Positions 41,837-49,710 are shown, counted from the stretch's first letter. The stretch: DNA of 62,747 nucleotides from Ruminococcus sp. (GCA_023665505.1 JAMPDU010000002.1:1-62747); one strand, 5' to 3'. The notes: generated from the sequence alone by a model not told the origin. Numbers and translations: made by a program.

Positions 41837-42592
41837 TTACATATTCATATCGGCTTGCATGATTTCGTTTATGTCGATAACCCCTCTCGCCGCCGCGTCA
41901 GCCTTGATTTCATCATAGGCGAACGCCAGCGCCGCGTAGTAGTATGGGAAAACGTACACAATGCCGAGAATATTCAGCGTAAGTGCGGAAAGCAAGCTCC
42001 ACCCGAGAAAGCTTAGGTGCAGATAAAACAAGTCCCACTTGTGACCGTCCATCATCAGCTTGCTTAGCTCAATCGCCCTGCCTGCGGGGATATTCGGGTT
42101 TTCCGCCTTAATAAAGAAGGTCTGGGAGTAGCTGTAGGACTTAATCAGCCCAGGTATGATAAACAGCATAGACCACAAAAATACGTACAATTGCATAAGA
42201 AAGCCCGTGAAAACACTGCTCCAAAAGCGACCCTGTTTATAGTAGGAAAATATCTCACCATAGGGCACACTGCGGTATATGCTGTTTCTGTACCACCCGT
42301 AAAAGCCGATGTGCATGGGGCTTAACGCCAGTACAGCGGCAATGCTTGACGCGCCGAGAAACAGGTGCATAAAAATGAAAGTTATATCTATTCCTGCCTC
42401 AAAGCTCCTCGCGGCAGCCGCCCCCGTGGTAATTCCTGCCAACATTCCCACTACAACGATAACCCTTGTTAAAATGTAGGACGCGCCGAAAGAAACCCCC
42501 AGCAAAATAATTACAGCAACAATGGAGTTGCCCTTGTTGTTTTGATAGAACAGCCTTGCGTTGCTCTTTATTCTTTCATGATTGTAACCCAT
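41837..42592 (-). CDS. DUF975-type integral membrane protein
   Basis: A 251-residue membrane protein with about five to six hydrophobic segments. The pattern FWSSVFTGFLMQLYVFLW..IPGLIKSYSYSQTFFI (in parts), ENPNIPAGRAIELSKLMMDGHKW and LFYLHLSFLGW fits DUF975. The function of this family is not established. The start ATG 42592 follows GGAGGGAA. It has its own terminator; it is 33 bases from argF in the same direction and may be co-transcribed with it. Confidence 0.85.
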   Translation of the reverse strand: MGYNHERIKSNARLFYQNNKGNSIVAVIILLGVSFGASYILTRVIVVVGMLAGITTGAAAARSFEAGIDITFIFMHLFLGASSIAAVLALSPMHIGFYGWYRNSIYRSVPYGEIFSYYKQGRFWSSVFTGFLMQLYVFLWSMLFIIPGLIKSYSYSQTFFIKAENPNIPAGRAIELSKLMMDGHKWDLFYLHLSFLGWSLLSALTLNILGIVYVFPYYYAALAFAYDEIKADAAARGVIDINEIMQADMNM

Positions 42593-42625
42593 AATAAATT
42601 CCCTCCAAATCCATATTTTGACAAT

Positions 42626-43528
42626 TTATGACATCAGCTTTACCATTACCGCTTTCTGCGCGTGCAAACGGTTTTCCGCCTCGTCGAAAATCTCGTCGGC
42701 GTGCGCCTCGAAAACCTTTTCGGTAATCTCCTCCTCCCGGTGGGCGGGGAGACAGTGCTGTACCATTGCGTCCGGCTTAGCCGCCGCCATAATCCCGTCG
42801 TTGACCTGATAGCCCTTGAACGCTATGCGGCGTTTCTCCGCCTCGCCCTCCTGACCCATTGAAGCCCACACGTCGGTAATTACCACGTCGGCGTTCTCGG
42901 CGGCTTTTGCGGGACTGTCAGTCAGCTCAAAGCAGTCAAAATCCTTTGCGAAGTCCAGCACCCTTTTGTCGGGGTGATAGCCCTCGGGGCAAGCCACGGA
43001 AACCGCCATTCCCACCTTTAAACAGCCCACGATAAGGGAGTTCGCCATATTGTTGCCGTCGCCGATAAAGCACATTTTCAAGCCGTCAAACTGCCCCTTG
43101 TACTCGCGGATTGTCATCAAGTCCGCCAAAATTTGGCAGGGGTGACAGAAGTCCGTCAAGCCGTTTATTATGGGTATCGAGCCGTACTCCGCCAAATCCT
43201 CAACCTCTTTCTGCTCGAATGTGCGTATCATAATGCCGTCCAAATAGCGGGACAGTACCCGCGCCGTGTCCTGCACAGGCTCGCCCCTGCCTATCTGCAA
43301 GTCCGCCGAGGACAGGAACAGGGGGTTTCCCCCAAGCTGGTACATACCCGTCTCGAAAGAAACCCGGGTGCGGGTTGAGGCTTTTTGGAAAATCATTCCA
43401 AGTGATTTCCCCTGCAAACGCGGGTGGGGTATGCCGTGCTTTAACTCGTATTTAAGCTGGTCGGCAAGGTTGAGAATGTCAATAATTTCCTCTTTTGACA
43501 GGTCAAGCATTTTAAGCAAGTGTTTCAT
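42626..43528 (-). CDS. argF: Ornithine carbamoyltransferase
   Basis: Converts ornithine and carbamoyl phosphate to citrulline in arginine synthesis. It is 300 residues with the carbamoyl-phosphate motif STRTRVSFE, HPCQILADL, and the ornithine motif HCLPAHREEE. The start is ATG 43528, about ten bases after AAAGGA; two upstream ATGs are too close to that site and the longer frame to 43699 runs through a repeat. It is paired with argD upstream, with a hydrolase gene and a 91-bp palindromic element between. Confidence 0.96.
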   Translation of the reverse strand: MKHLLKMLDLSKEEIIDILNLADQLKYELKHGIPHPRLQGKSLGMIFQKASTRTRVSFETGMYQLGGNPLFLSSADLQIGRGEPVQDTARVLSRYLDGIMIRTFEQKEVEDLAEYGSIPIINGLTDFCHPCQILADLMTIREYKGQFDGLKMCFIGDGNNMANSLIVGCLKVGMAVSVACPEGYHPDKRVLDFAKDFDCFELTDSPAKAAENADVVITDVWASMGQEGEAEKRRIAFKGYQVNDGIMAAAKPDAMVQHCLPAHREEEITEKVFEAHADEIFDEAENRLHAQKAVMVKLMS

Positions 43529-43582
43529 TTTCATCATTTCCTTTCGGTATATTTTTATTATTTTAAACAATTTGTAATATGA

Positions 43583-43673
43583 TGTAGGGCAGGGGGCGTG
43601 CCAATACAGGCTTTGCTCCCGCCTTATCGCATCGAACGTGTTGGAAAGGCGGGAGCAGAGCCCCCGCCCTACA
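43583..43673. repeat. 91-bp MITE-like palindromic element
   Basis: Ends TGTAGGGC and GCCCTACA are inverted repeats. The internal AGGGGGCGTGCCAATACAGG block recurs, reverse-complemented, at 45770-45795. It lies between argF and the hydrolase gene. Confidence 0.75.
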
Positions 43674-43707
43674 TTTAAATTAATTACATATTTAACCAAT
43701 TGTAATG

Positions 43708-44454
43708 TTACCCGTTCAAAATTTTCTCCTCAAACTCGGCAACAGTCTTGTTTAACCTCGCCGCGAATTTTACGGGAATGTTATGCCCCGCCCCGTCCCA
43801 CATATCGTAGGTGCACCGCTGATTTTGCTGCGCCAAAGCGCGTACGGACTTTCTCGTGTCGGTTGGCTCTTTTATGCCGCATATTGACATAATGGGAATT
43901 TTTACCTCTGCGTACTGCGGATAGTCCGCCAGCAGAATGCCGTTGTCGATTGAGGCGAGTATGGACTTCATTGTCACGGTTTTGCAGAACTCGTTGTGTT
44001 CCTGCCGCTCGGTTTTGTCAAGCCCCGCCGTAAGGCTGTTCAGTCCCGCGATATGCCCGTTCCGCATGGACTTTTCGTTGTCCGACCACTGTTTCATCAT
44101 CTTTTCGATTTCGGCGGTGTCTTTTATCAGCCAAGGACTTATGAACATTGCCCCGTTAAAAAGCTCCTCATGCCGGCAGATAAGCGGCAGGCAAAGCTGC
44201 GCCCCCAAGGAAAACCCTATCAGCGTAACCTTTTTCCCGAAACTTGCCGCAAGCTCGGCAACCTGCTCAACTGCGAGACGTACCGAAAAAGTCACGTCCG
44301 CGTTCCTGCCGAACCCGGGAATGTGGGGGACGATTATACGGTAATCTTTGGAAAGCTTGTCGCACTGTTTTGAAAAGCAGTGGACAAAATTAGTGCCGTG
44401 CAGCATGATTATCACGGGGCTTGAGCTGTCGCCGTATTTTTCATAGTAAATCAT
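43708..44454 (-). CDS. Alpha/beta hydrolase in the arginine cluster
   Basis: A 248-residue hydrolase. The oxyanion loop IIMLHGTNFVHCF, nucleophile LIGFSLGAQL (Ser) and terminal GAGHNIP (His) are present; the acid is probably in CGIKEPTD. The ATG overlaps the argD stop by four bases (ATGA), so it is translationally coupled to argD. The substrate is unknown; a link to arginine metabolism is suggested only by coupling. It may be a generic esterase. Confidence 0.82.
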   Translation of the reverse strand: MIYYEKYGDSSSPVIIMLHGTNFVHCFSKQCDKLSKDYRIIVPHIPGFGRNADVTFSVRLAVEQVAELAASFGKKVTLIGFSLGAQLCLPLICRHEELFNGAMFISPWLIKDTAEIEKMMKQWSDNEKSMRNGHIAGLNSLTAGLDKTERQEHNEFCKTVTMKSILASIDNGILLADYPQYAEVKIPIMSICGIKEPTDTRKSVRALAQQNQRCTYDMWDGAGHNIPVKFAARLNKTVAEFEEKILNG

Positions 44455-45620
44455 TCAAGTACCCTCCCTAAAATTTCCATTCCCCTGTCGATTTCGTCAT
44501 AGGTTATGTTAAGCGGCGGCAGAAGTCTCAGCTTTTCCTTAGCCGTCAAAGTCAGCAGACCGTTTTCAAAGCATTTTGCACACACGTCCCCCGCGGCTTT
44601 GGTTTTAAGGCGCACCCCAAGCATAAGCCCCAAACCGTCCACGCCCTCGACCTCGGGTATCGCCGTCAGCTTTTTGCGGAAGTACTCGCCCTTTTCGCGG
44701 ACTTCCCCCAAAAATTCCGCCGTACCCACCTTGCTCACCACCGCAAGTCCCCCCGCGCAGGCGAGGGGATTTCCCCCGAAAGTAGAGCCGTGAGTGCCCT
44801 TAACAAGCACGTCCCCGCACTTTTCGTCCGCAAGGCACACCCCGATAGGCACGCCCCCCGCCACGCCTTTGGCAAGGGTGGTAATATTCGGCTTTACGCC
44901 GTACTGCTCCGAAGTGAGAAACGTCCCCGTTCTGCCCGCGCCCGTCTGAACCTCGTCGGCGATTACCAAAATATCCCTTTCGGCGCAGAGCTTGAAAACG
45001 TCCTCCACAAAAGCCTTGTCAAGGGGATTTACGCCCCCCTCGCCCTGCACGAATTCAATCATCACCGCGCACACCGTATCATCTATTTTATTCCGCAGGT
45101 CGGCGGTATTATTCGCCTCGGCGTTGATAAAGCCCTCGAGGAACGGGAAAAAGTAGTTGTGAAAAACGTCCTGCCCCGTGGCGGAAAGGGTAGCCAGCGT
45201 TCTGCCGTGGAAACTGTTTTTCAGGGTAATTATGTTGTACCTTTTCGCCTCTTTTCCGTACTTGTCAAAAGAGTATTTGCGGGCGATTTTTACGGCGCAC
45301 TCGTTAGCCTCCGCGCCGCTGTTGCCGAAAAACATTTTGCCGTACCCCGTGACCCCGGCGAGCTTGTCGGCGAAGTCCGCCTGAATTTTGGTGTAGTAGT
45401 AGTTGGAGGTATGCTGCACCGCCCGAGCCTGCGCACATACCGCGTCAGCCCAGTCCTCATCGCAGTAGCCGAGAGAGTTTGTGCCGATGCCGCTGCCGAA
45501 GTCGATATACTCCCTGCCGTCCTCGCCGAAAGCGGAACGCCCCTCGCCGTGCTCCAAAACAAGAGGGTAGCGCCCGTAGGTGTGCATAACGCGGCTGTCG
45601 AATTTTTCTATTGTACTCAT
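44451..45620 (-). CDS. argD: Acetylornithine aminotransferase
   Basis: A PLP enzyme of arginine synthesis forming N-acetylornithine. It is 389 residues, class III aminotransferase pattern: FFGNSGAEANE, the Asp of ADEVQTGAGRTG, the PLP lysine in TLAKGVAGGVPIG, and GSTFGGNPLACA. The promoter is at 45654-45682. The start ATG 45620 follows AAAGGAATA. It could also act on succinyl-diaminopimelate, as some ArgD do. Confidence 0.95.
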   Translation of the reverse strand: MSTIEKFDSRVMHTYGRYPLVLEHGEGRSAFGEDGREYIDFGSGIGTNSLGYCDEDWADAVCAQARAVQHTSNYYYTKIQADFADKLAGVTGYGKMFFGNSGAEANECAVKIARKYSFDKYGKEAKRYNIITLKNSFHGRTLATLSATGQDVFHNYFFPFLEGFINAEANNTADLRNKIDDTVCAVMIEFVQGEGGVNPLDKAFVEDVFKLCAERDILVIADEVQTGAGRTGTFLTSEQYGVKPNITTLAKGVAGGVPIGVCLADEKCGDVLVKGTHGSTFGGNPLACAGGLAVVSKVGTAEFLGEVREKGEYFRKKLTAIPEVEGVDGLGLMLGVRLKTKAAGDVCAKCFENGLLTLTAKEKLRLLPPLNITYDEIDRGMEILGRVLE

Positions 45621-45653
45621 TTCTTTTATTCCTTTCGATTAATGTAATTTTTT

Positions 45654-45682
45654 ATTATAACATTTTTATGTGAATTTTTCAA
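45654..45682 (-). promoter_or_regulatory. Sigma-A promoter of argD
   Basis: TTGAAA (45677-45682), 17-bp spacer, TATAAT (45654-45659) with an upstream TG. Confidence 0.7.
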
Positions 45683-45721
45683 GTGTTTAGTTATAGAAAT
45701 TAATTTTTATTGTAATATTTT

Positions 45722-45803
45722 TGTAGGGGACGGGTTTCCCGTCCCGAGGTTACGTACAATAAAGGCGGGAGCAGAGCCTGTATTGGCACGCCCCCGCCCT
45801 ACA
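45722..45803. repeat. 82-bp MITE-like palindromic element
   Basis: Starts TGTAGGGGACGGGTTTCCCG and ends GCCCTACA. The left half matches elements at 57661 and 62414, and the right half matches 43583-43673, so it is a composite. It lies between vapC and argD. Confidence 0.75.
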
Positions 45804-45808
45804 AAAAT

Positions 45809-46204
45809 TTAATACCAATCCTCAAGAGACAAACCCTCAACCCGCTTAAATTCGCGGGTGTTGTGGGTTACGATGATTAGCTTTTCCGCCCTTGCGTGGG
45901 CGGCTATAAGCATATCAAGCTCGCCTATGGGCGTACCCTTTTTCCGCAGGTCGGCGCGTATTTTTCCGTACTCGGCGGCAGCTTTGCCGTCAAAAGGCAG
46001 CACCTCAGCCACGGCGAGAAATTTAAGCAGGGCAACCGTGTTCCGCTCCGGGTTCGCGCTTGCCTGCACGCCGTATTCAAGCTCCGCGAGGGTAACGGAG
46101 GAAACGGCAATGCCGTCCCTGTAATTTTCCCGTATCTTCCCGATAACGCTCGGTACTCGCTTTTGAGCGTATATGCACATATTTGTGTCAAGCATATATT
46201 TCAT
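45809..46204 (-). CDS. vapC: VapC-type PIN domain ribonuclease toxin
   Basis: A 131-residue PIN domain: [12 protein letters not shown] (first acidic residue), [11 protein letters not shown] (Glu), [11 protein letters not shown] (Asp), [13 protein letters not shown] (final Asn/Glu region). VapC toxins cleave RNA, often initiator tRNA. It overlaps its antitoxin gene by four bases (ATGA), so the antitoxin is made first. The pair has its own promoter. Confidence 0.92.
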   Translation of the reverse strand: MKYMLDTNMCIYAQKRVPSVIGKIRENYRDGIAVSSVTLAELEYGVQASANPERNTVALLKFLAVAEVLPFDGKAAAEYGKIRADLRKKGTPIGELDMLIAAHARAEKLIIVTHNTREFKRVEGLSLEDWY

Positions 46205-46440
46205 AGCGTTTCCCTTTCCGTTTGAAATTCCTCTCCGCGCCTTGTTTCCACCGCCTCAAAGTAATCCTCGGTAAAGCCGTTTATCCCCTCGATAAAGGTT
46301 TCCCATGCTTTGTCTTTCGGGACGAGTATTACCGTCTCGCCGACTTTCTGCGCGTAAACCTCGTTCCCGCCGAAACGAAACTCCTTCGGCAGGCGCACGG
46401 CTTGACTTCCGCCGTTTAAAAATAATTTCGCGGTCTGCAT
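46201..46440 (-). CDS. vapB: VapB-type antitoxin (AbrB fold)
   Basis: A 79-residue protein with an N-terminal SpoVT/AbrB DNA-binding fold ([21 protein letters not shown]) and an acidic C-terminus to bind VapC. The ATG at 46440 is five bases after GAGGTGA; three upstream codons are ignored. VapB normally represses its own promoter, here at 46460-46488. Confidence 0.92.
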   Translation of the reverse strand: MQTAKLFLNGGSQAVRLPKEFRFGGNEVYAQKVGETVILVPKDKAWETFIEGINGFTEDYFEAVETRRGEEFQTERETL

Positions 46441-46459
46441 AAAAATCACCTCTTATAAA

Positions 46460-46488
46460 AGTATATATTATAATATGTACTTTGTCAA
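46460..46488 (-). promoter_or_regulatory. Sigma-A promoter of vapBC
   Basis: TTGACA (46483-46488), 17-bp spacer, TATACT (46460-46465). The spacer holds the palindrome-like TATTATAATA, a possible VapB site. Confidence 0.75.
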
Positions 46489-46521
46489 CCGCTTTTAAAA
46501 AATTCATTTCCGCCACGCAAA

Positions 46522-46556
46522 AACTGTCAACTGTAAACTGTACACTGTCAACTGTT
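46522..46556. repeat. Heptamer repeat, CTGTCAA family
   Basis: Units ctgtcaa ctgtaaa ctgtaca ctgtcaa ctgttca. The last unit includes the stop codon of the lipase-like gene on the minus strand. Confidence 0.8.
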
Positions 46557-47971
46557 CAATACCCCATATCTTTTAATTCGGCAACAATTTTAACATACTC
46601 CTCCCTCGGGTCGAACCCTTTGTAATCCTCCCGTTTCAAATCAATGGTATCGCCGTGGGAAATCCCCCTGACGTACCTCGTCTCGAAAACGCCTTTGAAT
46701 TTCCCCCACTTGGCGGACTCCTCCGTAACAAGCCCGTCGTTCCTGCCGTAGCCGCTTAAAAGCAGGTGCGTAAAACCCAGCAGGTTAAAGCTGAACGGAA
46801 ACCTCATCACCGAGGCGTAACTCTGATAATAAACCTTTTCGGAATCGAGAACTTCCATATTAAACTTCTCGGCATAGTCGGTGTTGAACTGGTGGCAAAG
46901 TGTGTAAAAATCGGGGCTGCTGTCCCCGAAACCGCGGAAACGCCTGTCCATAAAATCCGCAACCTTGCGGTAAAAACTGTCGGGGAGCTTATTCGCCAAA
47001 TCGGTAACCTGCGAGCCGTGATGAGGCGTACCCACCGTGGTGAGGGTTGCCACATAGTCCTCCATGCCCAAAATCGAAATGGCGTACCGCGAATCCAAAC
47101 CGCCCTTTGAGTGGGCGATGATGTTCACCTTTTCGCAGCCCGTTTCCTCGATAATTTCGAGGATTTTCTGCCGTATAAGGTGAGAATTTGTCTCCACCGT
47201 GGCGCACGCCTCCTGATGCCCGTAGTAAATTTTCGCGCCGTTTTTGATTAGCTCTTTGGGAATTCTGCCCCAGTAGTTGAAATATTTCCAGTCCCGGAAA
47301 CCCATGCCGTGCACCATTAAAATGGGGTACTTCGTGGCGCAGACTTGAGTTTCGACACGTTGGCTGTCGCAGGCGGCGCGGGTGGTTTCATAGTCGTACT
47401 CGGCTTTGGCGGACTTGTAAAGTCCCACCAAAGCGAAAATATTCACAATCGGCACGGGCAGCAGGAAAAACGCCAGCACCCGCTTGACCACGCCCAGCCG
47501 TCTGCACAAAACCATAATGCGGGCAATGCCGTTAAAGCCGTACCCGAAAACGATAAGTCCCGCCGCAACCGCGTCCCAAATCCATATGTTTTTGGGGATT
47601 TCCCAAAAATTGTTTGATACGGCAAGTATGTAGAAAACCGTCTGAAAAACGAGAGAAACCGCCGTCCACTTCAGCAGAATTTTCCCGCCGTACATCGCCC
47701 TTATGCGTACCGTTACAAGCTCGCTTTTCTTTTTTCGGTACGGCTTTATTGCCAGCCTCAGCATAAATTCCGCCGAAATTATGCAGAACAGGACTATGAC
47801 CGCCGCGGGTACGCCCCTGCCGCTCATAAGCCAAGCAAGCGCAACGGTGTGGGGAAGAACCGTCATACCGATAAATCTGCCGAAACCGTTTTCTATGGGC
47901 AGCTTGTCGAAAACGTCCGCGATAAGCAGCCCAAACGCCGCGGTATAGCACAATACGTACAAAAAAATCAT
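46556..47971 (-). CDS. Membrane-anchored lipase-like hydrolase
   Basis: A 471-residue two-part protein. The first about 190 residues hold five or so membrane helices (LYVLCYTAAFGLLIADVF, AVIVLFCIISAEFML and others). The rest is a bacterial lipase domain: PILMVHGMGFRDW oxyanion loop, nucleophile IIAHSKGGLDSR, TVGTPHHGS, acid GRNDGLV and histidine GISHGDTI. The domain resembles Staphylococcus/Bacillus lipases but is tethered to the membrane, with the catalytic side undetermined. ATG 47971 overlaps a short upstream frame by four bases and follows AAAGGGG. Confidence 0.85.
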   Translation of the reverse strand: MIFLYVLCYTAAFGLLIADVFDKLPIENGFGRFIGMTVLPHTVALAWLMSGRGVPAAVIVLFCIISAEFMLRLAIKPYRKKKSELVTVRIRAMYGGKILLKWTAVSLVFQTVFYILAVSNNFWEIPKNIWIWDAVAAGLIVFGYGFNGIARIMVLCRRLGVVKRVLAFFLLPVPIVNIFALVGLYKSAKAEYDYETTRAACDSQRVETQVCATKYPILMVHGMGFRDWKYFNYWGRIPKELIKNGAKIYYGHQEACATVETNSHLIRQKILEIIEETGCEKVNIIAHSKGGLDSRYAISILGMEDYVATLTTVGTPHHGSQVTDLANKLPDSFYRKVADFMDRRFRGFGDSSPDFYTLCHQFNTDYAEKFNMEVLDSEKVYYQSYASVMRFPFSFNLLGFTHLLLSGYGRNDGLVTEESAKWGKFKGVFETRYVRGISHGDTIDLKREDYKGFDPREEYVKIVAELKDMGY

Positions 47972-48162
47972 AACAAATACCCCTTTCGGAAGATAGATAT
48001 TATTTGTCCGCCTTTTTTCCGTTCAACGAAAAATCTCTCGTCGTCCGTTTCGGACGATATATTTTCTATATTATTATCTATATTAATTTCTTTCAAATTT
48101 TGAAAGTCTGCCTTACATTTTTTGAAAGTCTGCCTTACACTTTTTGAAAGTCTGATTTTCAA
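47968..48162 (-). CDS. Possible leader ORF coupled to the lipase gene
   Basis: A 64-residue frame (TTG start, no convincing ribosome site) whose TGA overlaps the lipase ATG. Its first third is made of 22-bp DNA repeats and so shifts frame between copies, arguing that the repeats are not selected as protein. The rest is Asn/Glu/Asp-rich then basic. It may be a leader peptide or simply an open stretch in a 5' leader. Not recognised. Confidence 0.25.
   Translation of the reverse strand: MKIRLSKSVRQTFKKCKADFQNLKEINIDNNIENISSETDDERFFVERKKGGQIISIFRKGYLL
48098..48160. repeat. 22-bp tandem repeat in the lipase leader
   Basis: Nearly three copies of a 22-bp unit (minus strand AGACTTTCAAAAA then TGTAAGGC). 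It lies 40-110 bases downstream of a consensus promoter. The period is not a multiple of three. Confidence 0.75.
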
Positions 48163-48209
48163 TTTTCGCTTTCTGCCGTCAAGAGGTAAGGAATTCTTGC
48201 CTCACATAT

Positions 48210-48238
48210 ATTATACAGTATATAATATTATTTGTCAA
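48210..48238 (-). promoter_or_regulatory. Perfect-consensus sigma-A promoter for the lipase leader
   Basis: TTGACA (48233-48238), 17-bp spacer, TATAAT (48210-48215). It overlaps an AT palindrome. The 320-base gap 47972-48292 contains this promoter, the 22-bp repeats, a GAGGTAA-type heptamer remnant near 48180-48205 and a GC-rich palindrome at 48258-48280. Confidence 0.8.
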
Positions 48239-48292
48239 TATCTATCCGAAAAATTTTATGGGACGGTTTTCCCGCCCCATAACAGCCGTCAG

Positions 48293-49135
48293 TCAGAGTA
48301 CCGCATGTGCGTGCCTCGTAACATGACACCCGATATTCACCGCCGCAGGCAGCCCCGCTATGTGTGTGGGGGCTTGCTCTATGGCAACGGACAAAGCCGT
48401 GACAGTCCCCCCGAAACCCTGGGGACCAATGCCCAAGCGGTTGATTTTTTCGAGAATACGCGCCTCCATATCGGCGTAAAGCTTTTTCGGATTTTTCACG
48501 GCAACGTCCCTGCACAGCGCCTTTTTGGCAAGGTAGGCGCAGTACTCGAAATCGCCCCCCAGCCCCACTCCTATCACCATTGGGGGGCACGGGTTGCTGC
48601 CCGCTTTGGACGCTGTTTCAACCGCGAAATTTTCAATATCCTCGATACTCGCCGAGGGCGTGAACATCTTCACCGCCGACATATTCTCGCTGCCGAAACC
48701 TTTTGGGCAAACGGAAATGTCCACCTTATCGCCGTCCACGATACGGGTGTGAACCACGGCGGGGGTGTTGTCCCCGGTGTTGACCCGCTCCAGGGGGTCT
48801 GCGACTATTGAGCAGCGCAGATACCCCTCGGTGTACCCCCGCGCCACGCCTTTGTTTATCGCCTCCGCGAGACTTCCCCCCACGAAGTGGACTTCCTGCC
48901 CCACGTCGAGGAAAATCACCGCCATGCCCGTGTCCTGACAGATGGCGAGGTTTTCGGTTTCGGCGGCTTGCAAATTCCGCACAAGGTCGGAGAGCACCTC
49001 CCGCCCCGTTGGGGATTTTTCTTTTTTCTCCGCACACGAAATGCAGTCCGCCAGCGATTTCGGCAGAAAGCGGTTCGCCCGAATACATAGGTCTTTGACT
49101 GTGTTTTCTATTTCGGTTACGTTTATTTCGCGCAT
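48293..49135 (-). CDS. Fumarate hydratase alpha subunit (class I)
   Basis: The iron-sulfur subunit of the two-subunit fumarase/tartrate-dehydratase family, 280 residues. ICQDTGMAVIFLDVG supplies one cluster cysteine, GSNPCPPMVIGVGLGG a second, and NIGCHVTRHA a third. It would hydrate fumarate to malate with a beta subunit, but no beta gene is adjacent; downstream is the lipase leader. L-tartrate dehydratase alpha is an alternative identity. ATG 49135 follows AGGAGG. Confidence 0.9.
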   Translation of the reverse strand: MREINVTEIENTVKDLCIRANRFLPKSLADCISCAEKKEKSPTGREVLSDLVRNLQAAETENLAICQDTGMAVIFLDVGQEVHFVGGSLAEAINKGVARGYTEGYLRCSIVADPLERVNTGDNTPAVVHTRIVDGDKVDISVCPKGFGSENMSAVKMFTPSASIEDIENFAVETASKAGSNPCPPMVIGVGLGGDFEYCAYLAKKALCRDVAVKNPKKLYADMEARILEKINRLGIGPQGFGGTVTALSVAIEQAPTHIAGLPAAVNIGCHVTRHAHAVL

Positions 49136-49141
49136 TTTAAA

Positions 49142-49186
49142 AACCTCCTCTTAGAGGTTAGAAATCAGAGGTTAGAGGATAGAATT
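49142..49186. repeat. Heptamer repeat, GAGGTTA variant
   Basis: Units agaggtt agaaatc agaggtt agaggat agaattt just upstream of the fumarase gene, overlapping its ribosome site region. Confidence 0.6.
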
Positions 49187-49246
49187 TGCTGTCTCAAATT
49201 TATTCTGCAAACCGCGGCAATTTCCAACCTTTTTATTTTATATGGG

Positions 49247-49270
49247 CGGGACGGGAAACCCGTTGCCTGC
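49247..49270. repeat. REP-like palindrome remnant
   Basis: GGGACGGGAAACCCGTTGCC, a decayed copy of the GC-rich repeat. The gap 49136-49482 otherwise holds heptamers, an AT heptamer tract at 49302-49321 and the acpP hairpins. Confidence 0.5.
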
Positions 49271-49328
49271 AAATTGCGTCAAATGTAATTGCATAAAATA
49301 ATTATTAATTATTAATTTAATTGAAAAA

Positions 49329-49362
49329 ATAGCCGCAGATTAAACAATTTTCTGCGGCGTAT
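49329..49362 (-). terminator. Terminator downstream of acpP
   Basis: An 8-bp stem GCCGCAGA/TCTGCGGC (49332-49339 with 49351-49358) with T-runs on both sides, so it could act on either strand. It lies after the longer hairpin at 49377-49472. Confidence 0.75.
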
Positions 49363-49376
49363 TTTTACTTGTTTAC

Positions 49377-49472
49377 TGATTTGCGACTAAAAAGCGTACA
49401 AAAAATCAAGCAAAAACTTGCATATATGGTTTTTACGCAGATTTTTTGCATACGCTTTTAGGAGCAAATCAG
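49377..49472 (-). other. Long imperfect inverted repeat after acpP
   Basis: Arms of about 30 bases (49377-49406 and 49440-49472; shared cores GATTTGC, AAAAGCGTA, AAAAAATC) with a 33-base loop begin 11 bases past the acpP stop. It could stabilise the acc/fab mRNA 3' end or yield a small RNA. No coding potential is evident. Confidence 0.55.
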
Positions 49473-49482
49473 TATGAACACC

Positions 49483-49710
49483 TTACTGATTATCCTCGAT
49501 ATACTTAACTATATCGCCCACAGTTTTGATGCCCTCAACTGCCTCGTCGGGAATTTCAACGTCGAACTCCTCCTCAAGGCTCATTACAAGGTCAACTACG
49601 TCGAGAGAGTCCGCGCCCAAATCGTCCTGGATATTGGCGTTTGTTGTAACCTTGTCGGTTTCAACGTCAAGCTGCTCAACGATAATTTCCTTTACCTTAT
49701 CAAATACCAT
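49483..49710 (-). CDS. acpP: Acyl carrier protein
   Basis: A 75-residue acidic four-helix protein carrying the growing acyl chain. The phosphopantetheine serine is in [10 protein letters not shown] and the helix III region is [16 protein letters not shown]. It is the last gene of the acc/fab cluster, 90 bases after accA. The start ATG 49710 follows GGAGGCAAA. Confidence 0.96.
   Translation of the reverse strand: MVFDKVKEIIVEQLDVETDKVTTNANIQDDLGADSLDVVDLVMSLEEEFDVEIPDEAVEGIKTVGDIVKYIEDNQ

Noticed and set aside
45655..45690. ArgR box at the argD promoter
   Set aside because: TGAATTTTTCAAGT resembles half of the Bacillus ARG box, but the spacing between the half-sites is about three bases too short.
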